64,000 bases of DNA, taken from Bacteroidota bacterium (lineage in GTDB: Bacteria > Bacteroidota > Bacteroidia > NS11-12g > UBA955). Of this stretch, positions 1 to 9,224 are shown one piece after another. Each line of letters opens with the position of its first letter. Position 1 is the stretch's first letter. Below the pieces are notes generated by a model. The model saw nothing but the letters and a program-made list of their open reading frames with translations. It was not told the DNA's origin and did not search any database. The stretch lies in the NCBI GenBank assembly GCA_018333525.1, contig JAGXTF010000015.1:51143-115142 (forward strand). Direction: 5' to 3'. The position numbers were made by a program, and so were the translations under genes.

Positions 1-2
1 CC

Positions 3-1352
3 GATGAAGTGATGAATCTGGACCCGGCACTGCAATGGCACAAACATGGAATATACAAAGGATTTCTATGGCCAAATCAAGGTTCCGATCACCTATTTCT
101 CTCCTACCCCCCATTGATTCAGGTGTTTCATATTGGAACCATGTACCTGCTTCCATTTGATATTTTCTGGATGCGTTTGCCGTTCCTGATTCTCCACCTT
201 ACCACCATTTGGATGGTATATCGAATTGCATTTTTCTATTCTAAAAATAATTTACTCGCATTGCTTTTGTCGGCCTTATTTATGTTTGATAAAGTAGTGT
301 TTGAAATTTCGAGAAGCATGCGGGTAGAGGTTTTGGAAATGTTTTTAATTGCATCATTCTTTTATTTTAAAACCATAAAACCCAATATTATTATTCGCGC
401 ATTATGTATTGGGTTGCTCATAACCGCACACCTAAAAATGTGGCCCATAGCGCTGGTTATGTTCATTTTCAATTGGAAAGATGCCATTTCAATACGAGAA
501 AAAATAACCGTCTTATTTTTATCCGCATTTCCATTGCTTATTTTTTGCTTCGCAATTCAGTTTCAATTTGAAGCATTGTATACGCAAATGTTTGTGCAGG
601 CTAGCAAGCATCAGGCTGTAGGAAGTATTTGGGATAGATTAACTGCTGGTATTCTGCAGCGTTTTTGGCCGGTTTATCTGGAACAAATCTGGGTGATTCC
701 CATTGCATTTTACATGCTTTGGCGCGCATTAAAACAAGTATTAAATGGCCAAAATTCAGTTGCATCCTGGTGTTATGTCATTGGATTTTTGTTCACTACC
801 CTATTTATGGCCGGGCATTACAGATATTGGCCACCGCTTTATTTATGCGGAATAATCCTTTTATCTGCAGACCAAAATATTCATCAATATACCAAAAATC
901 CGATGATTCAAAAATATGGAGTTGCATTAATCCTAATATTTTTACCTGGTTTTGTATTGCGACATTATGTGGCGGAATTACAACAAAAAGAGCGCAATCC
1001 TGCAATCGCTATTCAATGGCTGGAGACCAGTATCAGCAAAGAAGATAAGACATTGATTCTGGGGGATGCACTTGCATTTTACACCACAAAAAATCCAAAT
1101 TGGGATTATGGAATGGAAATATATCCGCAAAATCTTCATCCGGAAAAATATAAAAAAATGTATTACCTGAGTCGCGATACTTTTTTAAACCAAAAGCCTT
1201 TTTCCTCTTACCCGGTAAAACATATAAAACCCCTGGGAATTATAAACCGGTTTGTGCGCGGAGAAACCTATGCAGGACTTCATCTTTATGAAATAACCAA
1301 TTTGTCCCAATACCATTTATTGACCAAAAAATTCAGCAAGGATTATGAATAA
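3..1352 (+). CDS. GT39-like membrane glycosyltransferase, 5' end cut by window edge
   Basis: The reading frame is open to the left edge, so the true start lies outside the window. The first visible residues are Asp-Glu followed by VMNLDPALQW. This resembles the acidic first periplasmic loop of GT39/ArnT-type transferases (PMT_2 family), which use a polyprenyl-phosphate sugar donor. About nine hydrophobic segments follow up to roughly residue 330. The last 120 residues are hydrophilic, as in the soluble C-terminal part of these enzymes. The family normally acts at the outer face of the inner membrane; the acceptor here is unknown. A second GT39-like gene lies at 55.6 kb. The family call is fairly safe, the substrate is not known. 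Confidence 0.7.
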   Translation, partial: DEVMNLDPALQWHKHGIYKGFLWPNQGSDHLFLSYPPLIQVFHIGTMYLLPFDIFWMRLPFLILHLTTIWMVYRIAFFYSKNNLLALLLSALFMFDKVVFEISRSMRVEVLEMFLIASFFYFKTIKPNIIIRALCIGLLITAHLKMWPIALVMFIFNWKDAISIREKITVLFLSAFPLLIFCFAIQFQFEALYTQMFVQASKHQAVGSIWDRLTAGILQRFWPVYLEQIWVIPIAFYMLWRALKQVLNGQNSVASWCYVIGFLFTTLFMAGHYRYWPPLYLCGIILLSADQNIHQYTKNPMIQKYGVALILIFLPGFVLRHYVAELQQKERNPAIAIQWLETSISKEDKTLILGDALAFYTTKNPNWDYGMEIYPQNLHPEKYKKMYYLSRDTFLNQKPFSSYPVKHIKPLGIINRFVRGETYAGLHLYEITNLSQYHLLTKKFSKDYE

Positions 1353-1395
1353 TATCCTTAATAGTATTTGAAATTCGTGCTTTAAAAAGGTATAT

Positions 1396-2682
1396 TTATT
1401 TTGCAGTGCGGATATTCTGCAATCCGTAGCCAATCAGCTCATCGTAGCCCTGAGTCTGGTTCTTATGATACACCAATACCATATAATTATTTTCGGTTTC
1501 TGAATGCGACCCTTCGAAATAAGCGTTATCCAATTCTCCGCTTTCCTCATCCACCACCATATAAGAATAATTATAATATGCTTGCTTTAATGGTATTACC
1601 GCTTCGTAGGTTTTATTGTCTGCATTGTAATACAATTGAAAATCATTCTGTATACGCCAATCGCTGAGTTCTCCATACACATACACTTTCTTTCCTTTTA
1701 TTTCTTCAGAATTTTTTAAAGTAAAATGCACGAAGCAATAGTCACTTTCACTATTTCCGCCCCCTGGGATTGGAATATCTTTGTTAAACAGCAAATACCT
1801 GCCGTTATAATCCGGCCAGTTCAGGTAGCGATCAAATCTCCGGGTTTGATCTGCAACCAGAATAATATGTTTTTGATTGGCGACATTAAACCGTTGTTTC
1901 ACGTTTGCCGCACTCATTCGGAATGAACGGATATCAAAATAGCGGTATTCATTCAATCCCGGAAATTGATTTCCGAGCTGGTATTGATAATTGTAAGTTG
2001 TACCCTTAATGAATTGGGGTTTCAAATCCCGGATTGCGCTATTCCATTCTGCATCGCGCAGAATTACTGTTTTTAAATCGGTATATGGATTTGGAATGTT
2101 ATAGGAATTGTTGCTGAGGTTAAAATTGAAATCCACTTCCTGATGGGTGGGTCTCAAATCTACCTGACTGCTTTGAATCACAGTCATTTCCACATTTCCC
2201 TTTGGATCTAAAACCATCATTCTTCTGCTGAGAATAATGTCTTTTTCATCATAATTTCTATACACAACCAGCAAATAATTTCCGCTGATTCGTGGGGTAG
2301 TTTGGGCGGTAGGAAGCAAAACGGAGTAATGCACGTATTGCATTAATGTTCCAGTGGAAAACGTCGGATTGGGCATGTTATCGAATCCCATGCCGTCGCT
2401 GTATTGGGTTTTTTGAATATTGCTGGGCTCCCAATTGGAGTTGCAATGTATAAATCGGAATTGGTAATAATCCATCTCGCTGATGAGTTGGTCAAATTCC
2501 AGGGATAACTGTTCTACTGCACCCAGATTGATAACCGGGAAGTTGAATCCGGATTCTGCCTGCGTGAACTGCACACTGCGAATATCCTTCTCATAGATAT
2601 AATTTTCATAGCGCAGGGTAGTGTCTGCCGCGAACAAAGCACTGGCAAATAAACCGCTTAACGCAAGGAAGAAGACTTTCAT
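1396..2682 (-). CDS. Type IX secretion system plug protein (DUF5103)
   Basis: The 428-residue protein starts with a clear signal peptide (MKVFFLALSGLFASALFA). A longer frame begins at 2751, but its extra 23 residues are not hydrophobic and precede the signal, so I take ATG 2682. The first mature third (FQFRFIHCNSNWEPS-like pattern, followed by a GxGFDNM-like stretch) matches the N-terminal T9SS plug domain formerly called DUF5103. In Flavobacterium, Plug closes the SprA translocon pore when PorV is not bound. The protein should sit in the periplasm at the outer membrane. No other T9SS core gene is adjacent. It converges with the upstream glycosyltransferase gene and is divergent from the M48 protease gene. 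Confidence 0.85.
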   Translation of the reverse strand: MKVFFLALSGLFASALFAADTTLRYENYIYEKDIRSVQFTQAESGFNFPVINLGAVEQLSLEFDQLISEMDYYQFRFIHCNSNWEPSNIQKTQYSDGMGFDNMPNPTFSTGTLMQYVHYSVLLPTAQTTPRISGNYLLVVYRNYDEKDIILSRRMMVLDPKGNVEMTVIQSSQVDLRPTHQEVDFNFNLSNNSYNIPNPYTDLKTVILRDAEWNSAIRDLKPQFIKGTTYNYQYQLGNQFPGLNEYRYFDIRSFRMSAANVKQRFNVANQKHIILVADQTRRFDRYLNWPDYNGRYLLFNKDIPIPGGGNSESDYCFVHFTLKNSEEIKGKKVYVYGELSDWRIQNDFQLYYNADNKTYEAVIPLKQAYYNYSYMVVDEESGELDNAYFEGSHSETENNYMVLVYHKNQTQGYDELIGYGLQNIRTAK

Positions 2683-2830
2683 TGGTACGTGATAAACTCT
2701 AAAACTATGCCAAAATACATCAAAATCTCCATTCTTACAATCCACCCACAACTTCAGGAACGCCGCTCCAAATCCAAGCGGATGGAATTATCAGACTTAA
2801 GGATCGCGTGGAATTATTTAACGCAAAACA

Positions 2831-2838
2831 TATATTTG
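2831..2838 (+). promoter_or_regulatory. Candidate -7 promoter box for the M48 protease gene
   Basis: TATATTTG fits the Bacteroidota -7 consensus TAnnTTTG and ends 5 nt before ATG 2844. I see no good TTTG at the usual -33 distance. If it is used, the transcript would be nearly leaderless. This also argues for the start at 2844 rather than 2808. Confidence 0.4.
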
Positions 2839-2843
2839 TGGTT

Positions 2844-4841
2844 ATGGCCGGTTATCGATATTGTCTTTTATTATTTTTTGTTTTTCAGGGTATTTATTCA
2901 GCCAGTGCCCAATTAAATTCTGTTTTATTTCGATCTCAGGGTGAATTACCTGTAGAATTACTATCAGATGAAACCGAGAAATTTAAAAGTTATAAAGAAC
3001 GCAAACAATCGAAGGAGGATGCATATTATTGGTCTCTTGTAATCACCCTTCAAAATATGATTGAGAATCATTTGATCATATACGGCAATGAAAGTCAGCA
3101 ATATTTGCAGGGGCTTGTAGATAACATTTGCAAAGTGAACGGAATCCATAAAAAGATTCTGGTGTTTCAAATGAATAACACCGTCATTAATGCATTTTCC
3201 ATTGAACCCGGATATATTTTTATAAGCACCGGGATGATAGCAAATATGGTAAATGAAGATAATCTCTTTATGGTATTATGCCATGAAGTGGCGCATATAA
3301 CCGGCGAGCATAGCCAGAAATTTTATGATGTTAAAAAACAGATTGCCAAAAAGGAAGATCTGGAAAACATAAAACCTTCCGAAGAATTTATCAAAAAAAT
3401 ACTGAAATACAGTCGGAGGCAGGAACGGGAAGCAGATTCGGTTGGTATTCGATATTATCTTCGTACAGGAAGGGCTTCAAAAGGTGCAGTTGAAATGTAC
3501 CACTTGTTGAATTCAGATTCCATGAATTCTACGCCCTCTGTCTATCAATTTTTTCAAACATTAGATTTAAATCCGGATAGCCTGAAATATTACCAGGTTT
3601 CCACATATAAAAAATTGGCATCGGATACCGTGGAAGATCCGGAATTGTGGAGTAGCCATCCCAGTCCAAAGAACAGGATTCAATTTATTCTAACACAAAT
3701 TCATGAAAAACAGGATATTTCGTTGCCGGTTAAAACTGAAACATTTTCAAAAATACACAGGCAATGTCTTCTGAATTATGCCCTTTTATGTAAAATTCAG
3801 GGAGAATATTTAAATGTAATCAATGCCAATCAGTTATATGAGGCGCAATATGGGTTGGATACCGGTATGCATACAATACTTGCCAGTGCTCTCGCAAACG
3901 AAATGTTGTATTATATTTCTTCATCCATTCATAAAAAACGCATGTTACCCGACTACTATCCGCAACCGGGTACGGCCGCGGTTATTCAACGTATGAATGC
4001 CAGTGATTCCACTCTTGCTCACCGCATTATGGGATTGTATTTCTTCAAAAAAATGCAAACCGGGCAATGGAAAGGCGATATGGATATTTATGCTTCTGCA
4101 ATAACTCTGGCGCTGCGTAAATCATCCCAACATCAAACACATTCTACTTTTACAATTATTGACAATTACCTCAATGCCACTTTAAAAGACAGCACCTATA
4201 ATCCAGGAGCTGGTAAAATTGAAAATTCCGGATTGCTGGATCCCGCCGAGGATCAAAATCAAACCAAACGAAAAATTCTCTCCGATCAATCGAAGCGATT
4301 ATTTATTGCCAATAAATCAGACAATATTACCGATACATTTTCAACAGTAAACTACTTTTCTGTTCATTACCTTTATTCCGGAAACAACACAAAAAAATTA
4401 AAGCAAAAACAAAAATTGATTCGTTATACCCAAAAAGAAATTAACAGAATCAATGAAATAACGCATTACCAGATTAATGATTCTTTTATCAACCGTGCTA
4501 ATATGACTGCGGCAAGACTGAACCAATCTTATATTTATCTTCTCCTGAATGCAGAACGATACAACACGGTATATTCAGAATTTCCGCTATTGATGTTTTC
4601 TCAGGTGGAACAAATGGAAACATTAAAAAATCATATCGTGATGCGGGTTTTGGTTCTCGACGATATTTATAGAATTTACAGGCTTGCTGCAAGAAAATCC
4701 ACACTTGTACTGATAAGTGTTCAGAAAGTAAACCAACCGGAACCCTTATATCTGTTTGTGCGAATCAATAAAGGTAAATTACTTCCGGGTGTTCTTGGTA
4801 ATTATATCTATAGTGCGATGGTGGAGGCGCAAGCGAAATGA
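2844..4841 (+). CDS. Secreted M48-family metalloprotease
   Basis: This 665-residue protein starts with a signal peptide (MAGYRYCLLLFFVFQGIYSASAQ), so ATG 2844 is preferred over the in-frame ATG 2808. The zinc site HEVAH is at residues 147-151. The downstream glutamate of the third-ligand motif is in EAD at about 196-198. Together they define the M48 (Ste24/BepA-like) peptidase domain at roughly residues 60-290. The remaining 370 residues match no family I recognise and contain no clear TPR pattern. BepA-type relatives act in periplasmic quality control of outer membrane proteins; that role here is inference. The stop codon overlaps the next ATG (ATGA), so the two genes are probably translationally coupled. 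Confidence 0.8.
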   Translation: MAGYRYCLLLFFVFQGIYSASAQLNSVLFRSQGELPVELLSDETEKFKSYKERKQSKEDAYYWSLVITLQNMIENHLIIYGNESQQYLQGLVDNICKVNGIHKKILVFQMNNTVINAFSIEPGYIFISTGMIANMVNEDNLFMVLCHEVAHITGEHSQKFYDVKKQIAKKEDLENIKPSEEFIKKILKYSRRQEREADSVGIRYYLRTGRASKGAVEMYHLLNSDSMNSTPSVYQFFQTLDLNPDSLKYYQVSTYKKLASDTVEDPELWSSHPSPKNRIQFILTQIHEKQDISLPVKTETFSKIHRQCLLNYALLCKIQGEYLNVINANQLYEAQYGLDTGMHTILASALANEMLYYISSSIHKKRMLPDYYPQPGTAAVIQRMNASDSTLAHRIMGLYFFKKMQTGQWKGDMDIYASAITLALRKSSQHQTHSTFTIIDNYLNATLKDSTYNPGAGKIENSGLLDPAEDQNQTKRKILSDQSKRLFIANKSDNITDTFSTVNYFSVHYLYSGNNTKKLKQKQKLIRYTQKEINRINEITHYQINDSFINRANMTAARLNQSYIYLLLNAERYNTVYSEFPLLMFSQVEQMETLKNHIVMRVLVLDDIYRIYRLAARKSTLVLISVQKVNQPEPLYLFVRINKGKLLPGVLGNYIYSAMVEAQAK

Positions 4842-5644
4842 AAAATTGCATGATATTTTGCATGTTGTTCTTAATGTCCGGCTTGTCCACAGCGCAGTTC
4901 CATCCGGGTTTTCTCGGGAAAAAAAATACCATTGAACTCGGCTTTGCCGGTGTTCAGGTATTCAAAATTCATGAAGCTTTCACCTATAGAACTTTGTTTC
5001 AGAGAAACAACAGTTCACTTAAAATAATTCCTTTAATATCGTATACAAGAGTATTAAAACGTGACCTTTCTTTGCAAGCATCCTATACTTACATTTCAGA
5101 AAGAAATGTAAAATTCGACTGGACGCCGGATAACCTTAAAGAACTAGCCCATGAACAAAACCAATTTTACGGTGTAATGAGCAGGTATGGACAGAGCTAT
5201 AGAATCAGACTTTTGTTGCATAATATGATAAAAGGTTATACCGCACCATTAGGAGGATATATGTTCCTTGGTTTTGTGCACCACAATTGGGTGAATTCTA
5301 TAGACGAATTCACATGGTCCAGGGTAGAAAATATTCAGAATTCCGGAATTAAAAAGTACGAGGTATCACAATTTCCAACGTTTAAGGAAAACAATAAACG
5401 CACAACCCTGGAATTAGGTGGTGGCTTTAGTTTTATCACCGGCAAACGCAGTTTGCTTAATTTCTCCATTTCCGTTTATCCCACTTCCTACTTTACCGGT
5501 ATTTTCAAAAAAAATTCATTTTACCCATCCGAAATTTCCTTCGAAGAAAACAAAGGTCCTGATGAATTCACAAAATCCTATGGGCATTTTTTGCTGGACT
5601 GTATGAAATCTCAAATGAATTTGTCATATGGGATATTGTTTTAG
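4838..5644 (+). CDS. Secreted protein of unknown function coupled to the M48 protease
   Basis: I do not recognise this 268-residue protein. It has a signal peptide (MKNCMIFCMLFLMSGLSTAQF). The body alternates aromatic and polar residues in short runs, as in small outer-membrane beta-barrels. It starts on the ATGA that ends the protease gene, which suggests the two products act together. The TAG stop (5642-5644) lies inside the left inverted end of the MITE-like element at 5641-5813. The original C-terminus may therefore have been replaced by the insertion. The last residues (SYGILF) still end on an aromatic residue, as barrels do. Confidence 0.6.
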   Translation: MKNCMIFCMLFLMSGLSTAQFHPGFLGKKNTIELGFAGVQVFKIHEAFTYRTLFQRNNSSLKIIPLISYTRVLKRDLSLQASYTYISERNVKFDWTPDNLKELAHEQNQFYGVMSRYGQSYRIRLLLHNMIKGYTAPLGGYMFLGFVHHNWVNSIDEFTWSRVENIQNSGIKKYEVSQFPTFKENNKRTTLELGGGFSFITGKRSLLNFSISVYPTSYFTGIFKKNSFYPSEISFEENKGPDEFTKSYGHFLLDCMKSQMNLSYGILF

Positions 5645-5813
5645 AATGTATCCCAATAATAGTTTTCAAGTCAATTCCAAGCTATTATGTGCAAGACAAG
5701 GCCGCCCGAATGAACTTATTCAAGAGGGCAGTGTTGCGCAAAATAGCTCAGAAGAAAATACATAGATTTTAGTAAATCGAATTGAATAAAAGAACTTTTG
5801 AGATACGTTCTAA
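5641..5813. mobile_element. MITE-like element, 173 bp, with inverted ends and a palindromic core
   Basis: The left end reads TTAGAATGTATC (5641-5652) and the right end GATACGTTCTAA (5802-5813). They are inverse complements at 11 of 12 positions, and weaker similarity extends a few bases inward. The interior (5680-5748) is a second imperfect inverted repeat whose outer arms AGCTATTATGTGCAA and TTGCGCAAAATAGCT agree at 12 of 15 positions. There is no reading frame inside. The element fills the whole gap between two convergent genes. No clear target duplication was found beyond a possible TA or TTA. The architecture is that of a non-autonomous transposable element, but copy number cannot be tested within one window. 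Confidence 0.6.
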
Positions 5814-6842
5814 TTATATTGCTCCTATGCAAAGCTTTCTGCGGTCACCATCAGAAATTCTCTGATATTTAAATTTGGTTCCATAGGTGCTCTGAATCAG
5901 AAAATACCATTCATTGATTTTCTTAAATTTAATGATAGGATTTAAGGAAGTAAATTCTCTGGATATTCCAATTTCTGTGCAGCCATCCAACATGTTTTCT
6001 ACCTGCGTAGCTCCTGAGCCGGTAAGAGTTCCATCACTGATATTAAAACCGATAAGAAGTCCATTAAATACAAAAAACATCACGTTTGCATTATTGGTGA
6101 TAATAAATAAATTGTTCACAGCAATACAATTTTTAGGCACGGTAAATTTTCTCAAAAATTGCAGGTTGCCGGAATAAACGTGAATTTCTGGATACTGAAA
6201 GGCATAGTCTACTGATTTTATAAAGAAAAATCCACCAGGACCGGTACAAAACGCTCCGGGCTTGAAAGGCAGTGTAGCGGAATCTATTACCCTGAAATCG
6301 GGTGCGAGATATGTTTTTACCTTGTTGCCATTCAACATGTAAACACTGGCTCCCTGAGTAATAACCTTGTCTGCAGCATTCAATTTTAATTTATTGGGCA
6401 GCAGGGTTTTCATTTTAAAATCATAAATCTGGTAAAAACTATCTTCGGTAAGCAACATCACGTTAAAACCTCCAATATAATTGGCAAGACGTACTTTTAA
6501 GCCAAAATCCAATCGTTCTACAAATTCCATGTAATCACTTCGAATTATCGAAATTCCATTTGGATCTATTAGCCCTATTTTTTTGTCGATTGCAAATAAG
6601 CCAAAGGTTTCCCTGTTTACCGGAATATTGGGGAAAGCGTCTTTTAAATTAAAAGGATTGTCAAATTGGTACTGATTATAAACACTAATGAGATTCGGAT
6701 CAAAATTCTGATCCAAAGGGAAAAATACAAGATTGCTGTTTATACCGGTGAAATCCTCGGGCCTTGGTTTAACATAGTGTACCTTTTTGCATCCCTCTAT
6801 GAACAAGATTAAAAAAAGACTACTGTAAATATATTTTTTCAT
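5814..6842 (-). CDS. Lipoprotein of unknown function
   Basis: The N-terminus MKKYIYSSLFLILFIEGC looks like a lipoprotein signal with the acylated Cys at residue 18. Its lipobox (IEGC) is imperfect. The 342-residue body has repeated short hydrophobic strands separated by Asn/Gly/Asp turns. That could be a beta-propeller, though I see no defining motif. The start codon lies inside the 3' end of the preceding T9SS cargo gene (23-bp overlap), so the two are cotranscribed. The product may be the surface-anchored partner of that cargo protein. The stop codon directly abuts the right end of the MITE-like element. Confidence 0.6.
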   Translation of the reverse strand: MKKYIYSSLFLILFIEGCKKVHYVKPRPEDFTGINSNLVFFPLDQNFDPNLISVYNQYQFDNPFNLKDAFPNIPVNRETFGLFAIDKKIGLIDPNGISIIRSDYMEFVERLDFGLKVRLANYIGGFNVMLLTEDSFYQIYDFKMKTLLPNKLKLNAADKVITQGASVYMLNGNKVKTYLAPDFRVIDSATLPFKPGAFCTGPGGFFFIKSVDYAFQYPEIHVYSGNLQFLRKFTVPKNCIAVNNLFIITNNANVMFFVFNGLLIGFNISDGTLTGSGATQVENMLDGCTEIGISREFTSLNPIIKFKKINEWYFLIQSTYGTKFKYQRISDGDRRKLCIGAI

Positions 6843-9138
6843 AAAAAATGCGACCTGTTTGATCCTTATATGCGATTAGATAAATTCCCTGAGGCAATTG
6901 ATATTCCACATTTCCAGTGTACGAACCAATGAGAGTTCCGTTCAAAAGATACAAAGCGTGTATGTGGTATTCCGGATTTGAGATAATCAGTTTACCATCC
7001 ATATTTTGATAAATTACCGGTTTATTTTTCCCTATTACAGGTGTTCGAACAGAAGCAATTTGTAAAGCTTTGGATTTGCCGGAAAAACAACCGGTACTAT
7101 CCTTTCCCTGCACATAATAGGTAGCATCACCGGCATATCTCATCTTTGGAATGACAGAATTGAAAATGAAACTATCATTCCTGTTAAAATAATAGGTTAC
7201 ATTTTTTGTATATATTTTTGGCAATTCATTTGTGTACAAGGTATCCCTGTATTTGATGATTTCTGAAGCGCTATACACTATTCCGGGGCTGGTTCCCTGA
7301 TACTCATAACTTGTCGTACTGCACCCGGTTTTAAGAAACTCCAACTTCAATTTGTTATTGAAATAATTCTTGGTATTGATGGTATATTGATATATCGGGT
7401 AATTTAATTCTTCTACGAATACATTGTTTTTATATATTCTGCACTTGTCATAAAATGAATTTTGTGGCCAGTTTATCTGAAGTGAATCCGACTCCGGCGG
7501 TCCATGCTGGCACCAATAGATCCCTGTGAGATTCAGGGGTTTTGGAAGTATCCCTTTTCGCAGATAGTAGCTGAAACTTTTTACGGAATTGACAGGAGAA
7601 AGAAAATTATCAAAGTATAAAAATCTGAAAGTAATCCTGGTTTCCGATTTAAGATTATAATAAAAGTTGTAGTTTATTTCACCATAATTGTATTGCCAGG
7701 ACAATCCGGAGAACCATGCAGATGAGTAATTTCGATAAAATACACCATTGGTATCTATGGCAAAATAAATCGTATTCAGATTGTCGGATACTTCATAATT
7801 CACACCTATTTTCAATTTAAACACGTTGGGGTCGGACGGGCAACTATAGATTACCGGAATACTGTCTTTTAATTCTCCGCTGCTATTTATAGAATGAAAC
7901 CATAACTTCTCAATTACACAGCCTGCTTTCTTTGTAGCACAATTGCTGCTTTTGGACGAAACTATGTTCACCGGAACACTAAACCTGGGCCCGGGTTTTG
8001 AAGACAAAAGCAATAGCGTATCTCCAGTCACCAGGAAGTTAGGAGATTCCCAGGACATGGAATTTTTATACCCCGAACTGTAAGGGACATAACATTCGTT
8101 TTTGAATGAATCGTTTTGAAATATACTGTAGGATTTGGAAATACCTGTAAGCCCGGCAACAACAAAATGACTGTCTATTTTTATAATATTTGCCCCTGTT
8201 CCTTTCCACCGGTTTTTGCTAGATACCAATTCATTCTCCACTACATTATTGCGCATTCTTAAAATTCCCGTATTCGAATTTTCAACATAGGCAAGTATGA
8301 TTTCCTCTCCCTCGTGATAAATTCCTTTTATTGTTTTATTCAGATGAACACTGTTTAAACTTGTTTTTAATTCCAGATTATTGTTTAAATAATATGTGGC
8401 AAATGTGCTTCTGGATTTGAGATAGACCACCACAAGGGATGAATCAATGTAATGGAACTCAGGCCCTTCGGTTGCTGATACCGAACAACGATATGTTTTT
8501 TGGGCTTTTACTGTAAATTGCTCACTCAATTCTGTTATCATTAATTTTGCAGTAAAATAATCCTTGCTTTCATAAGTGGAAGCGAGTAATAAATTTGCAT
8601 TGCGGGACAATCCCAATTTTGTACTTACCACATTGTAACCCGAAGGTGTACCATAGGATTGGTATTTGAGTACATTGAGAGAACTGTCATAGGCCATAAG
8701 CACAGATGAATCCCTCTTATTTCCCGTAAAATAAATTTTACCTGAATTCGCATGAAATATCAACCCATTTTGATCATAGGAATAGTCGAGTGGTAGTGCA
8801 ATGGATTTAATAAAAGTAAAATTATTATCCACCAACACCAAACCATTATTGCAATAAATCAGGTATCGCTGCGATGAAATTCTATGAATTCCCAAAACAA
8901 CAAATACACTCCCGTTTAAAGTGAGAATTCTGCTTTTTACTTGTTGCAGGTCTTTATCCAACTGAAATAATTCCCAATAATTGCCGTTTGAAACATCGGC
9001 GATTCCGACAAAACAGCTTTGATCAGCCTCATTTATATTAAGCCTGTTTAAAAGTACTTTGCCCGTATCGAAATAGGTGCCCTGAGCAAAGGAATACCCA
9101 TAACAAAAAACAGAAATACAAAATAACCAAAAACGCAT
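6820..9138 (-). CDS. Secreted protein with a T9SS type A C-terminal sorting domain
   Basis: The 772-residue protein has a signal peptide (MRFWLFCISVFCYGYSFAQG). A long N-terminal half is made of repeated strand-rich blocks, propeller-like to the eye. A middle part contains several Cys residues. The last 70 residues follow the type A T9SS sorting-domain pattern (GKLIISN, then LYLLNGTLIGS, then LPQGIYLIAYKDQ, ending KIYLQ). Such proteins cross the inner membrane by Sec and the outer membrane by T9SS. No catalytic motif is visible, so an adhesin or surface scaffold role is only a guess. It overlaps the lipoprotein gene downstream. Confidence 0.75.
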   Translation of the reverse strand: MRFWLFCISVFCYGYSFAQGTYFDTGKVLLNRLNINEADQSCFVGIADVSNGNYWELFQLDKDLQQVKSRILTLNGSVFVVLGIHRISSQRYLIYCNNGLVLVDNNFTFIKSIALPLDYSYDQNGLIFHANSGKIYFTGNKRDSSVLMAYDSSLNVLKYQSYGTPSGYNVVSTKLGLSRNANLLLASTYESKDYFTAKLMITELSEQFTVKAQKTYRCSVSATEGPEFHYIDSSLVVVYLKSRSTFATYYLNNNLELKTSLNSVHLNKTIKGIYHEGEEIILAYVENSNTGILRMRNNVVENELVSSKNRWKGTGANIIKIDSHFVVAGLTGISKSYSIFQNDSFKNECYVPYSSGYKNSMSWESPNFLVTGDTLLLLSSKPGPRFSVPVNIVSSKSSNCATKKAGCVIEKLWFHSINSSGELKDSIPVIYSCPSDPNVFKLKIGVNYEVSDNLNTIYFAIDTNGVFYRNYSSAWFSGLSWQYNYGEINYNFYYNLKSETRITFRFLYFDNFLSPVNSVKSFSYYLRKGILPKPLNLTGIYWCQHGPPESDSLQINWPQNSFYDKCRIYKNNVFVEELNYPIYQYTINTKNYFNNKLKLEFLKTGCSTTSYEYQGTSPGIVYSASEIIKYRDTLYTNELPKIYTKNVTYYFNRNDSFIFNSVIPKMRYAGDATYYVQGKDSTGCFSGKSKALQIASVRTPVIGKNKPVIYQNMDGKLIISNPEYHIHALYLLNGTLIGSYTGNVEYQLPQGIYLIAYKDQTGRIFYEKIYLQ

Positions 9139-9145
9139 AAAGATT

Positions 9146-9153
9146 CAAATTTA
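9146..9153 (-). promoter_or_regulatory. Candidate -7 promoter box for the T9SS cargo gene
   Basis: On the minus strand this reads TAAATTTG, a full match to TAnnTTTG, 7 nt before the ATG at 9138. I found no convincing -33 element. The spacing would give a near-leaderless mRNA. Confidence 0.4.
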
Positions 9154-9224
9154 AACTTGAGGATGAAAATTCCTAGATCTCATCCTAAAAGTTCTGTCAA
9201 AATGGTTTTTCGAATTTCTATTCC

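Noticed and set aside
2808..2843. ATG 2808 as start of the M48 protease
   Set aside because: It adds 12 residues before a typical signal peptide and lies upstream of the -7 box at 2831-2838.
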